Shown: positions 6,719-12,919 of the stretch, piece by piece
Numbering within the stretch: the stretch's first letter is position 1
Layout: each line of letters starts with the position of its first letter
Source of the DNA: Actinomycetota bacterium
Lineage (GTDB): Bacteria > Actinomycetota > Acidimicrobiia > Acidimicrobiales > CADCTF01
DNA: 16,392 nucleotides
Direction: 5' to 3'
Assembly (NCBI GenBank): GCA_019348305.1
Contig: JAHWJQ010000023.1
Span: 1 to 16,392 of the forward strand
Notes under the pieces: generated by a model
What the model was told of the DNA's origin: nothing
The model's input: only the letters and a program-made list of their open reading frames with translations
Databases searched by the model: none
Made by a program: the position numbers and the translations under genes

Positions 6719-7356
6719 GGGCTGCCGGCTACCGCGACCGGCTCGACGCGGGCCGCCGGCTGGCGTCGGCACTGGAAGGCGTCGTGGATCCGGAGTTCGT
6801 GCTGGCTCTCCCCCGCGGCGGCGTGCCCGTGGCCGCGGAGATTGCCCGCCACGCAGGAGCCGCTGTCGACCTCATGCTCGTGCGGAAGCTCGGGGTTCCG
6901 GGCCACCGGGAGCTCGCCATGGGAGCCATCGCTTCGGGCGGGATCCAGGTCATCAACAGCGACGTGCTCGACGCGCTGGGGCTGGCGCCCGAAGCGGTCG
7001 CGACGGTCGTGGCCGAGGAGCAGGCCGAGCTCGAGCGCCGGGCCCGTGCCTACCGAGGTGACCGGCCGGCGCCGGTCCTGGCCGGCCGCCGGGTCCTCCT
7101 GGTCGATGACGGGATCGCGACCGGAGCCACCATGCTGGCCGCCGTGGAGGCCGCCAGGGCGGGCGGTGCGGCTGAGGTGGCGGTTGCCGCGCCGGTGGGT
7201 TCACCGCCCGCCGTCGACCGTCTCGCGGCGACCGCCGACGCCGTTGTGTGCCCCCTGGTGCCGGAGCGCTTCGTGGCAGTCGGGTGGTGGTACGCCCATT
7301 TCGACGAAGTCGACGACGGCAGCATCCGAGGCATCCTGGCTACATTCCCGCCATGA
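6715..7356 (+). CDS. Phosphoribosyltransferase (type I PRTase), probable CTG start
   Basis: The product is about 213 aa if started at the CTG at 6715. It has a PRTase fold with the PRPP-binding motif 'VLLVDDGIATGAT' at about 127-139 and the N-terminal signature 'YRDRLDAGRRLASAL' followed by 'VLALPRGGVPVA'. It belongs to the small predicted PRTases often found near stress genes; the base substrate is unknown. The first ordinary start codon in this frame is the GTG at 6784, which would cut off the conserved RDRxDAGRxLA segment. No ATG, GTG or TTG occurs in frame between the stop at 6226-6228 and that GTG. CTG at 6715 overlaps the hemerythrin TGA as CTGA and gives the full domain. A -1 frameshift from the hemerythrin gene is the alternative. 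Confidence 0.82.
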   Translation: MRAAGYRDRLDAGRRLASALEGVVDPEFVLALPRGGVPVAAEIARHAGAAVDLMLVRKLGVPGHRELAMGAIASGGIQVINSDVLDALGLAPEAVATVVAEEQAELERRARAYRGDRPAPVLAGRRVLLVDDGIATGATMLAAVEAARAGGAAEVAVAAPVGSPPAVDRLAATADAVVCPLVPERFVAVGWWYAHFDEVDDGSIRGILATFPP

Positions 7357-7694
7357 CAATCGAAGAAGGCCCGGAGCCGACGGAGGAAGTGGAGGGGGCG
7401 TCGCCCGAAGGTGCCACCGACGAGACGGAGGAGGCTGTGGACGCTGAAGCCCCGCCGGAGTCGGCGCCTGGGCCCCCGGACGTCGACGAAGCGGGTGTCG
7501 GCGCCGAGGCCGCCTCCGGCGCCGAGGAGACGCCCTCTCAGGGGCGCCTCGACGATCTGCAGGACGACATCGACCGGGTCCGGGCACGGGCGGAGGAGGA
7601 AGTGGTGAAGATCCCCGAGACCGACACCGACCGCGAGTTCATCGAACCGGGGACGCAAGGGCCTGTCGACGACACCATCGCCCCGCCTGGCTGA
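7353..7694 (+). CDS. Small acidic hypothetical protein
   Basis: The 113-aa protein is extremely rich in Glu, Asp, Pro, Ala and Gly in its first 65 residues and is probably disordered. A short charged helix follows (RLDDLQDDIDRVRARAEEEV) and then a tail ending DDTIAPPG. The ATG at 7353 overlaps the phosphoribosyltransferase TGA as ATGA, so the two are translationally coupled. I do not recognise a family. No transmembrane segment, cysteine or catalytic motif is present. Codon use and GC content look like its neighbours, which supports a real gene. Confidence 0.7.
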   Translation: MTIEEGPEPTEEVEGASPEGATDETEEAVDAEAPPESAPGPPDVDEAGVGAEAASGAEETPSQGRLDDLQDDIDRVRARAEEEVVKIPETDTDREFIEPGTQGPVDDTIAPPG

Positions 7695-7718
7695 GCCTCC
7701 CGGCGGCCAGGCTGGCTG

Positions 7719-8321
7719 ATGTCGCTGACCCTGCTCGACTGGCGCCGGCGGGTGGCTGCGCTCTATCGCGAGGTTCGCTCCGCCGACGCCGAAAGGGACG
7801 GGCAGGAGGCGCTGCGGCGCTTTCGCCGTGGTCGCGACGAGCTGTTCGCCTCGCACCCCGACTCGCCGCTGGACGGCCCGGCCCGGGCCAGCTTCTCGGG
7901 CCTCGCGTACGCGCCTTACCGGCCGGATCTGCGCTTCGAGGCCGACGTCGACCTCGCGGTGGAGCGGATACGGCTGTTCATCGAGGGCAGCGACGGGCAG
8001 GTCGTCCCGTTCACCCGCTTCGGACGGGTTCACCTTCCGGTGGGCGAGCTCGACCTCTTCTGGCTCGACACCTACGGCGGTGGCGTCTTCCTGGCTTTCC
8101 GCGACGCCACGTCGGGCACGGCCAGCTATGGCGGGGGGCGCTACCTCCTCGACACCGTCAAGGGCGCGGACCTGGGCGGGGACGGCGGCCGGCTCGTGAT
8201 CGACTTCAACTACGCCTACCACCCGTCCTGCTTCTACGACTCCCGCTGGGGCTGCCCTCTGGCGCCCCCCGAGAACCGCCTCCAGGTCGCCATCGAGGCC
8301 GGGGAGCAGGTGGCTCGCTGA
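7719..8321 (+). CDS. DUF1684 domain-containing protein
   Basis: The 200-aa protein matches the DUF1684 pattern. It has an N-terminal 'WRRRVAALYREVR' helix and the segment 'RRGRDELFASHPDSPL' (family R-x-x-K/R-D-x-x-F with SPL). These are followed by 'FSGLAYAPYRPDLRFE', the 'FLAFRDATSGTASYGGGRYLLD' region, and the hallmark C-terminus 'DFNYAYHPSCFYDSRWGCPLAPPENRL' ending in AGE. The family is beta-rich and cytoplasmic with no established activity. Two conserved cysteines lie in the C-terminal motif. It ends only 16 nt from the convergent binding-protein gene, with a hairpin across the gap. Confidence 0.87.
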   Translation: MSLTLLDWRRRVAALYREVRSADAERDGQEALRRFRRGRDELFASHPDSPLDGPARASFSGLAYAPYRPDLRFEADVDLAVERIRLFIEGSDGQVVPFTRFGRVHLPVGELDLFWLDTYGGGVFLAFRDATSGTASYGGGRYLLDTVKGADLGGDGGRLVIDFNYAYHPSCFYDSRWGCPLAPPENRLQVAIEAGEQVAR

Positions 8322-8342
8322 AGCAGGCGAAGCCCGCTCAGC
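8317..8342. terminator. Candidate bidirectional terminator hairpin between convergent genes
   Basis: GCTGAAGCAGGC (8317-8328), loop GAA, GCCCGCTCAGC (8332-8342). The arms pair with one mismatch and one bulge and span both stop codons (TGA ending 8321 on plus, TGA ending 8338 on minus). There is no U-tract, so Rho-independent termination is uncertain. Confidence 0.4.
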
Positions 8343-9330
8343 CCTTCTTCAAGAAGCCGTTCTCCTCCAGCCAGCCCCTGGCCGCGTCGGCCGGATCGGC
8401 CTTTTCGATGTCGACAGCCTTGTTGAGCTCGGACAGCTCCTCGGTCGTGAGCTTGGCCGAGATGCTGTTGAGCAGTTCTTCCAGGTCGCCCTGGAGGGCG
8501 TCGGCGCGGACGATGGGTACCAGGTTCTCCGGCGGCTGGAGCTTCTTGTCGTCCTCCAGCACCACGAAGCCGCGAGCTGCCACGGCGCCGTCACTGGTGA
8601 AGACGAGACCGACGTCGATCTCCCCCTTTTCCAGAGCGTCCTTGGTCAACGGGCCACCGGAGTCGAGCTTCTTGACCTCTTTGAAGGTGAGGCCGTAGGT
8701 CGACTTGAGCCCGGGGAGGCAGAGGGGCCGCTGGTCGCACTCGGGCCCCGCGCCGAAGACCAGCTGCGGCGCCACCTTCTGCAGGTCCGACAGCGTCTTG
8801 AGGTTGTGCTTGGTGGCGGTGGCCTTGGTGACGGCAAAGCCGTTCTTGTCCTCGGCCTCGGCCGGCTCGAGGAGCTCCAGGTTCCTCGGCTCCAGAGCAG
8901 CGCGCAGGTCGGCGACCGTCTTGTCGATGTCGGAGGTGGGGTTTCCCTCGAGGAAGGTCAACAGCGTGCCCACGTACTCGGGGTAGAGGTCGATGTCGCC
9001 CTTCACGAGAGCCGGGAAGACGATGTCGCGGGCGCCGATCTTGAGCTTCCGCTCGACGGAGAAGCCGGCAGCCTCCATGCACTGCGCGTACATCTCGGCC
9101 ACGATCTCCTGCTCGGCGAAGTTCGTGCTGCCCACCGTGAGCTGCCCGCTGCCCTCGAACGAGGCACAGGTACCCGGGTCGCCCCCGGTGCCGGCATCGG
9201 TGGCTTCGTCGCTCGTGGCGTCGCTGCCGTTTCCCCCGCACGCGCCCAGGACGAGCATGCACAGCAGCAACATGGTGACCACGGTGCCCGGGCGATGGCC
9301 GCAAGGCCGATCCGGCGAGGTTCTCCGCAT
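8338..9330 (-). CDS. Glycine betaine/choline/carnitine ABC transporter substrate-binding lipoprotein (OpuC/OsmF type)
   Basis: The 330-aa lipoprotein has a signal peptide with a hydrophobic core at about 17-30 and lipobox LGAC with Cys31. A Gly/Asp/Thr-rich linker follows. The mature domain begins 'LTVGSTNFAEQEIVAEMYAQ' and has 'DIDLYPEYVGTLL', both strongly typical of the quaternary-amine-binding OpuAC family (ProX/OsmF/OpuBC). It captures osmolytes outside the membrane and delivers them to the two permeases upstream in the same operon. A strong ribosome site AGGAG (9336-9340) precedes the ATG by 5 nt. It is the last gene of the three-gene minus-strand arm. The exact ligand cannot be read. 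Confidence 0.92.
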   Translation of the reverse strand: MRRTSPDRPCGHRPGTVVTMLLLCMLVLGACGGNGSDATSDEATDAGTGGDPGTCASFEGSGQLTVGSTNFAEQEIVAEMYAQCMEAAGFSVERKLKIGARDIVFPALVKGDIDLYPEYVGTLLTFLEGNPTSDIDKTVADLRAALEPRNLELLEPAEAEDKNGFAVTKATATKHNLKTLSDLQKVAPQLVFGAGPECDQRPLCLPGLKSTYGLTFKEVKKLDSGGPLTKDALEKGEIDVGLVFTSDGAVAARGFVVLEDDKKLQPPENLVPIVRADALQGDLEELLNSISAKLTTEELSELNKAVDIEKADPADAARGWLEENGFLKKG

Positions 9331-9335
9331 CGTTG

Positions 9336-9340
9336 CTCCT
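9336..9340 (-). promoter_or_regulatory. Strong Shine-Dalgarno site for the osmolyte-binding lipoprotein
   Basis: AGGAG on the minus strand, 5 nt before the ATG. It is the clearest ribosome site in the window and contrasts with the leaderless-looking first gene of this arm. It would let the binding protein be made in excess over the permeases, as is usual for such importers. Confidence 0.6.
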
Positions 9341-9374
9341 CTCTGGCGGTCCGGATGCCCGGCCCGACCGTTTC

Positions 9375-10112
9375 CTAGTCGAAGTCGGCAGGTCCGACCA
9401 AGGCGACCCCCGGCAGCGCCGACAGGTCCCGCTCGTCCTCCGCGGGCACCACCGGGCCGAGGCCCCGGGGCACCACCGCCCGCTGAAGGGCTCCGAGCCC
9501 CACCTCTGTGGCGAGCGACAACAGGGCCACGAGCACCGCACCGACGAACACGCGCAGGAAGTCCCTCGTAGCCAGCCCGTCGACGATGTAGCGCCCCAGG
9601 CCGCCCCAGCCGACGAGCGCGGCCAGCGTGGCGGTGGCCACCACCTGGACGGCGGAGGTGCGGATGCCAGCCATGATCAACGGCAGGCCAATCGGCACCT
9701 CGACCCGCCGCAGCACCTGCGTGCCGGTGAGGCCCATCCCGACAGCCGACTCCCGCACGTCGGCGTCGACCTCACGGATGGCGGTGAAGGTGTTGGTGAC
9801 GATGGGTGGCACCGCCAGGGCCACCAGCGCGATGTAGGCCGGCTTGGCGCCGATCCCCACGATGGAGGCCATGAGGACGATGATGGCGAACGATGGCACG
9901 GCGCGGCCGAGGTTCGACACGTTGATGGCCAAGAGCGCGCCCCTGCCGGTGTGGCCGAGGACGAGACCGACTGGCAGCGCCAGGGCGAGCGCGGTGAGCA
10001 TCGCCGCGAGCGACATCACCGCGTGCTCGCCCATCCGGTGCACGATGCCGGCGTCACCCCAGTAGTTGCCAGAAGTCGTGAAGAACTCGAAGACTTGGGC
10101 CAGGAATGCCAT
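9375..10112 (-). CDS. Quaternary-amine ABC importer permease, second subunit (OpuCD/OsmY-like)
   Basis: The 245-aa membrane protein has about five to six hydrophobic segments. The binding-protein-dependent permease EAA motif reads 'ESAVGMGLTGTQVLRRVEVP' with 'GLPLIMAGIR' just after, and 'LVGWGGLGRYIVDGL' follows as in the ProW/OpuBB family. It forms a heterodimer with the other permease. The ATG at 10112 is one nt after the stop of the preceding permease gene (TGA-C-ATG), so the two are translationally coupled. The C-terminal 30 residues are hydrophilic and longer than in the partner. Confidence 0.92.
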   Translation of the reverse strand: MAFLAQVFEFFTTSGNYWGDAGIVHRMGEHAVMSLAAMLTALALALPVGLVLGHTGRGALLAINVSNLGRAVPSFAIIVLMASIVGIGAKPAYIALVALAVPPIVTNTFTAIREVDADVRESAVGMGLTGTQVLRRVEVPIGLPLIMAGIRTSAVQVVATATLAALVGWGGLGRYIVDGLATRDFLRVFVGAVLVALLSLATEVGLGALQRAVVPRGLGPVVPAEDERDLSALPGVALVGPADFD

Positions 10113-10113
10113 G

Positions 10114-10821
10114 TCAGGACTTGGCGGGGGCGCCGAGGGCGGGCCCTTTTCGCTCGGCGGGCCTCCCCCAGGGCATCAGCAGCCGTTGCAGGCCCAGGAA
10201 CCCGAGGTCGGCGGCGACCGACAGGGCGACCACGAGCACCGTGCCCACCAACAGCGGGGTGCGGAAGTCACGGTAGAGCCCGTCCAGGATGAGCTGTCCG
10301 AGGCCACCCTGGCCGATGAGGGAGGTGACGGTGACGAGTCCGATGGTGGTGACCGACGTGATGCGGACACCGGCCATGATGGCGGGAAGAGCCAGGGGCA
10401 GGTCGATGCGCAGCAATTGCCGACCGGCGGAATAGCCCATGCCGCGCGCCGCCTCCCGCACTTCCTCGGGGACCGATTGCAGCCCGGCAACGACGTTGCG
10501 CACGAGGATGAGGAGGGTGTAGCTGACCAGTGGGATCACCGAGGTGGTGGTGGTCAACCCCGTCAGGGGGATCAAGAAGGCGAGCAGGGCTAGGGACGGG
10601 ATCGTGTACACCACCCCCGCGATCCCGAGCACAGTCGGGTAGACGCGGCGCCAGCGATGACAGGCCACGCCCAGGGGCAGGGCGATCAGCAGCCCGAGGG
10701 CAAGGGTGATGCCCGCCAACTGGAGGTGCTCGACCAGCCGGGTAGCGATGTCGTCGGCGTGGTCGCGCACCCACGCCCAGCGGACCCAGGGATCGGCAAC
10801 CGCCTGCAAGACGCCCGTCAC
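10114..10821 (-). CDS. Quaternary-amine ABC importer permease, first subunit (OpuCB/OsmW-like)
   Basis: About 235 aa from a GTG at 10821 (MTGVLQAVADPWVRW). It shows the family N-terminus 'RLVEHLQLAGITLALGLLIALPLG'. The EAA loop 'REAARGMGYSAGRQLLRIDLP' is followed by 'ALPAIMAGVRITSV' and 'LIGQGGLGQLILDGLYR'. Together with the second permease and the CBS ATPase it builds the transmembrane channel. I reject longer starts, since they would run into the divergent ATPase gene. The GTG lies inside the 32-bp palindrome shared with that gene, 7 nt after a TAGCGT -10 hexamer, which indicates a leaderless mRNA. Confidence 0.92.
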   Translation of the reverse strand: MTGVLQAVADPWVRWAWVRDHADDIATRLVEHLQLAGITLALGLLIALPLGVACHRWRRVYPTVLGIAGVVYTIPSLALLAFLIPLTGLTTTTSVIPLVSYTLLILVRNVVAGLQSVPEEVREAARGMGYSAGRQLLRIDLPLALPAIMAGVRITSVTTIGLVTVTSLIGQGGLGQLILDGLYRDFRTPLLVGTVLVVALSVAADLGFLGLQRLLMPWGRPAERKGPALGAPAKS

Positions 10822-10849
10822 CGTGGCGACGCTAGCGTCGCCACGGTGA
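10818..10849. promoter_or_regulatory. Perfect 32-bp palindrome: symmetric divergent leaderless promoter of the osmolyte importer
   Basis: The left half is TCACCGTGGCGACGCT and the right half is its exact reverse complement, with the centre between 10833 and 10834. The element fills the whole 24-bp gap between the start codons and includes both GTGs (minus 10821-10819, plus 10846-10848). On each strand TAGCGT fits the TANNNT -10 consensus and ends exactly 7 nt before that strand's GTG (plus 10833-10838, minus 10834-10829). The two -10 elements share the central TA. A palindrome of this length could also be an operator or a cruciform. Confidence 0.8.
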
Positions 10850-11958
10850 TCCGGCTGGTCGAGTTGACCAAGGTCTTCGGTCGTGGACAGGTTGCGGTCG
10901 ACCACCTCGACCTGGAGGTGGCGGCGGGCGAGATCTGCGTGCTGGTGGGCCCGTCAGGCTGCGGCAAGACCACCACGATGAGGATGATCAACCGGTTGGT
11001 GGAGCCCACGAGCGGCCGCATCCTCCTCGACGGTGAGGACGTCACCCATTGCGACCCGGTGCAGTTGCGGCGCCGCATCGGCTACGTCATCCAACACGTC
11101 GGGCTGTTCCCGCACCTGACCGTGGCCGAGAACGTGGCAACGGTGCCCAAGCTGCTCGGGTGGGACAAGGCCCGGACCCGCGCCCGCGTGAACGAACTGC
11201 TCGAGTTGGTGGGGCTGGCGCCGGACCAGTACGGGCGGCGGTACCCGAGCCAGCTCTCCGGTGGTCAGCGTCAGCGGGTGGGCGTGGCCCGGGCGCTCGG
11301 CGCCGACCCTCCCGTCCTGCTCATGGACGAGCCCTTCGGGGCCATCGACCCCATCACCCGGGCCCGGTTGCAGGAGGAGTTCCTCCGCCTGCAGGGCGAG
11401 GTCCGAAAAACGGTGGTGTTCGTGACCCACGACATCGAAGAGGCCGTGCACCTTGGGGACCGCATCGCCATCTTGGCCGAGGGGGGGCGGTTGGCCCAAC
11501 ACGACACGCCGGCGGCCGTCCTCGGCAGCCCGGCCTCGCCCTTCGTGGCCGACTTCGTCGGGGCTGACCGGGGACTGAAGCGCCTGAGCGTGACAGGCAT
11601 CGACACCGAAGACCTGGAGAAGCCACCGGTGGTCGGCCTCGACGACGACCTGGCAGAAGCCCGCCGGCGCCTCGACGCCGAAGGGGCTCGCTGGGGCATC
11701 GTCGTCGACCTGGAGGAGCGGCTCCACGGCTGGCTCGGGCGCGACCGGGCAGGGGGCGAGGGCACGGTACGGGACCGGGCGCGGCGGCTGGAGGCGTGGG
11801 TGCCGGTAACCGCCAGCCTCAAGACGGCCTTTGCCCAGATGCTCACCGAGGACGCCGGGTGGATCGCCGTCCTCGACGGCGACCGCTACGTCGGCGTCCT
11901 GACGCCCGAGTCCCTCCATTCCGCTCTGCGCCGGTCGGTGGCGCAGAACTCGCCGTAG
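10846..11958 (+). CDS. Quaternary-amine ABC importer ATPase with CBS domains (OpuCA/OpuAA/ProV type)
   Basis: 370 aa from the GTG at 10846 (MIRLVELTKVF). Walker A GPSGCGKT is at 35-42, the signature LSGGQ at 137-141, Walker B with DEPFGAIDP at about 158-169 and switch His195. The C-terminal half (about 265-365) is a CBS-type module, with 'RWGIVVDLEERLHGWLG' and 'GWIAVLDGDRYVGVLTPESLHSAL'. In OpuA-type importers this module senses ionic strength or nucleotides and gates transport. It powers the two permeases encoded divergently. An ATPase split from its permeases by a divergent promoter is less usual than a single operon. Upstream in-frame extensions lie inside the opposing gene and are rejected. 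Confidence 0.93.
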   Translation: MIRLVELTKVFGRGQVAVDHLDLEVAAGEICVLVGPSGCGKTTTMRMINRLVEPTSGRILLDGEDVTHCDPVQLRRRIGYVIQHVGLFPHLTVAENVATVPKLLGWDKARTRARVNELLELVGLAPDQYGRRYPSQLSGGQRQRVGVARALGADPPVLLMDEPFGAIDPITRARLQEEFLRLQGEVRKTVVFVTHDIEEAVHLGDRIAILAEGGRLAQHDTPAAVLGSPASPFVADFVGADRGLKRLSVTGIDTEDLEKPPVVGLDDDLAEARRRLDAEGARWGIVVDLEERLHGWLGRDRAGGEGTVRDRARRLEAWVPVTASLKTAFAQMLTEDAGWIAVLDGDRYVGVLTPESLHSALRRSVAQNSP

Positions 11959-11997
11959 GAAGCTGGCGCCGGCGCCCTGAGGAACCGTCGCAGCAGT

Positions 11998-12040
11998 CTG
12001 GGCAGCTTGAGCGTCGCAGAGCGACGCTCAGCCTGCCCAG
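11998..12040. terminator. Strong hairpin terminator between convergent transport genes
   Basis: The arm CTGGGCAGCTTGAGCGTCGC (11998-12017), loop AGA, and the arm at 12021-12040 pair in 18 of 20 positions. The inner ten pairs (TGAGCGTCGC with GCGACGCTCA) and the outer eight are perfect. It lies between the stops of the osmolyte ATPase (11958, plus) and the metal permease (12071, minus), so it can serve both directions. There is no U-tract on either side, as is common in high-GC actinobacteria. Confidence 0.8.
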
Positions 12041-12070
12041 ACGCGGGAGGCACGGCGCTGGCCGGGATCG

Positions 12071-12919
12071 TCACGCCAACTCGGGGCCGACGTGGCCCGC
12101 CCGCCGGCGACCGGCGCGCCCGCTCACGGCGAACACGCCGGCGAACAGAGCTGAGCCGGTGAGCACGATCATCGGCCCCGACGGGATGTCGAGGTGGTAG
12201 CTGAGCACCATGCCGGTGAAACCCGACACCGCGCCGATGGCGCTGGAGAGCACCAGCATCCGGCTGAAGCTGTTGGTGAGCATCCGGGCCACGACGGCGG
12301 GGATCACGAGGCTGGCCGCCACTAGCGTCACCCCGAGCACGTTCATGGTGGCCAGGATGGTGGCGGCCAGCACGAGCATGAGCAGGGCGTCGACGCGGGC
12401 AGTGGGCACCCCTGACACGTCGGCGACCTCGGGGTCGAAGGTCGAAAACAGCAGCGGCCGGTAGCCGAAGAAGACCGCGGCAACAGCCAGCAGAGTGACG
12501 GCTGCCACCAGCACCACCTGGCCGCGGTCGACGGCCAGCACGTTGCCGAAGAGGTAGGCGTCGGGGCTCTTGCCTGCCGAGCCGAACACCTTGATGAGGG
12601 CGAGCCCGAGTGCGAAGGAAGCCGTCGTGATCACGCCGATGGCGGCGTCGGAGCCGATGGCCCGCCGGCGGGTGACGCCGCCGATCATGAGAGCTGACGC
12701 GAACCCCCAGAGGCCGGCGCCGAGCAAGAAGTTGACCCCCAGGAGGGCGCTGGCCGCGAACCCGCCGAAGATCGCGTGGCTGAGGCCGTGGCCGATGTAG
12801 CTCATCCCCTTCAGCACCACGTAGGTGCCGACCAGGCCACACAGAGCGCCGGCCAGCGTGGCAACCGCCAACCCGTTGCGGAAGAACTCGAATTGGAACG
12901 GCTCCACGAGCACATCCAT
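12071..12919 (-). CDS. znuB: Zn/Mn-type ABC importer permease (ABC-3 family, ZnuB-like)
   Basis: The 282-aa membrane protein has about eight hydrophobic helices. Family features are 'NGLAVATLAGALCGLVGTYVVLKGMSYIGHGLSHA' at about 15-49, 'GVITTASFALGLAL', 'YLFGNVLAV' at 122-130, and 'LVIPAVVARMLTNSF' followed by 'DIPSGPMIVL'. ABC-3 permeases form the channel for Zn2+, Mn2+ or Fe2+. The ATG at 12919 overlaps the ATPase stop (TGATG). Longer upstream starts lie wholly in the ATPase gene and are rejected. The C-terminus is basic (GRAGRRRAG). Metal choice between Zn and Mn is not decided by the sequence. Confidence 0.92.
   Translation of the reverse strand: MDVLVEPFQFEFFRNGLAVATLAGALCGLVGTYVVLKGMSYIGHGLSHAIFGGFAASALLGVNFLLGAGLWGFASALMIGGVTRRRAIGSDAAIGVITTASFALGLALIKVFGSAGKSPDAYLFGNVLAVDRGQVVLVAAVTLLAVAAVFFGYRPLLFSTFDPEVADVSGVPTARVDALLMLVLAATILATMNVLGVTLVAASLVIPAVVARMLTNSFSRMLVLSSAIGAVSGFTGMVLSYHLDIPSGPMIVLTGSALFAGVFAVSGRAGRRRAGHVGPELA

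Noticed and set aside
4223..6772. Long minus-strand open frame (849 codons), His/Gln/Gly/Arg-rich
   Set aside because: It lies opposite the well-supported ABC ATPase, permease and hemerythrin genes. Its composition is that of a GC-rich antisense shadow, and it shows no domain.
7050..8222. Minus-strand open frame of 390 codons
   Set aside because: It is antisense to the phosphoribosyltransferase, acidic protein and DUF1684 gene, with no recognisable motif and a shadow-like composition.
10130..10170. Possible third copy of the 33-bp repeat at the end of the first permease gene
   Set aside because: Only short GGCCC and GAGCG words match, not the ordered blocks. Base composition explains it.
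10657..10845. Longer N-terminus for the CBS-ATPase (start at 10657)
   Set aside because: The extra 63 codons lie wholly antisense to the permease gene and show no similarity to ATPase N-termini. The GTG at 10846 gives the exact family start.
10954..11919. Minus-strand open frame of 321 codons opposite the CBS-ATPase
   Set aside because: The ATPase on plus has all ABC motifs. The antisense frame has none and is explained by GC-rich codon bias.
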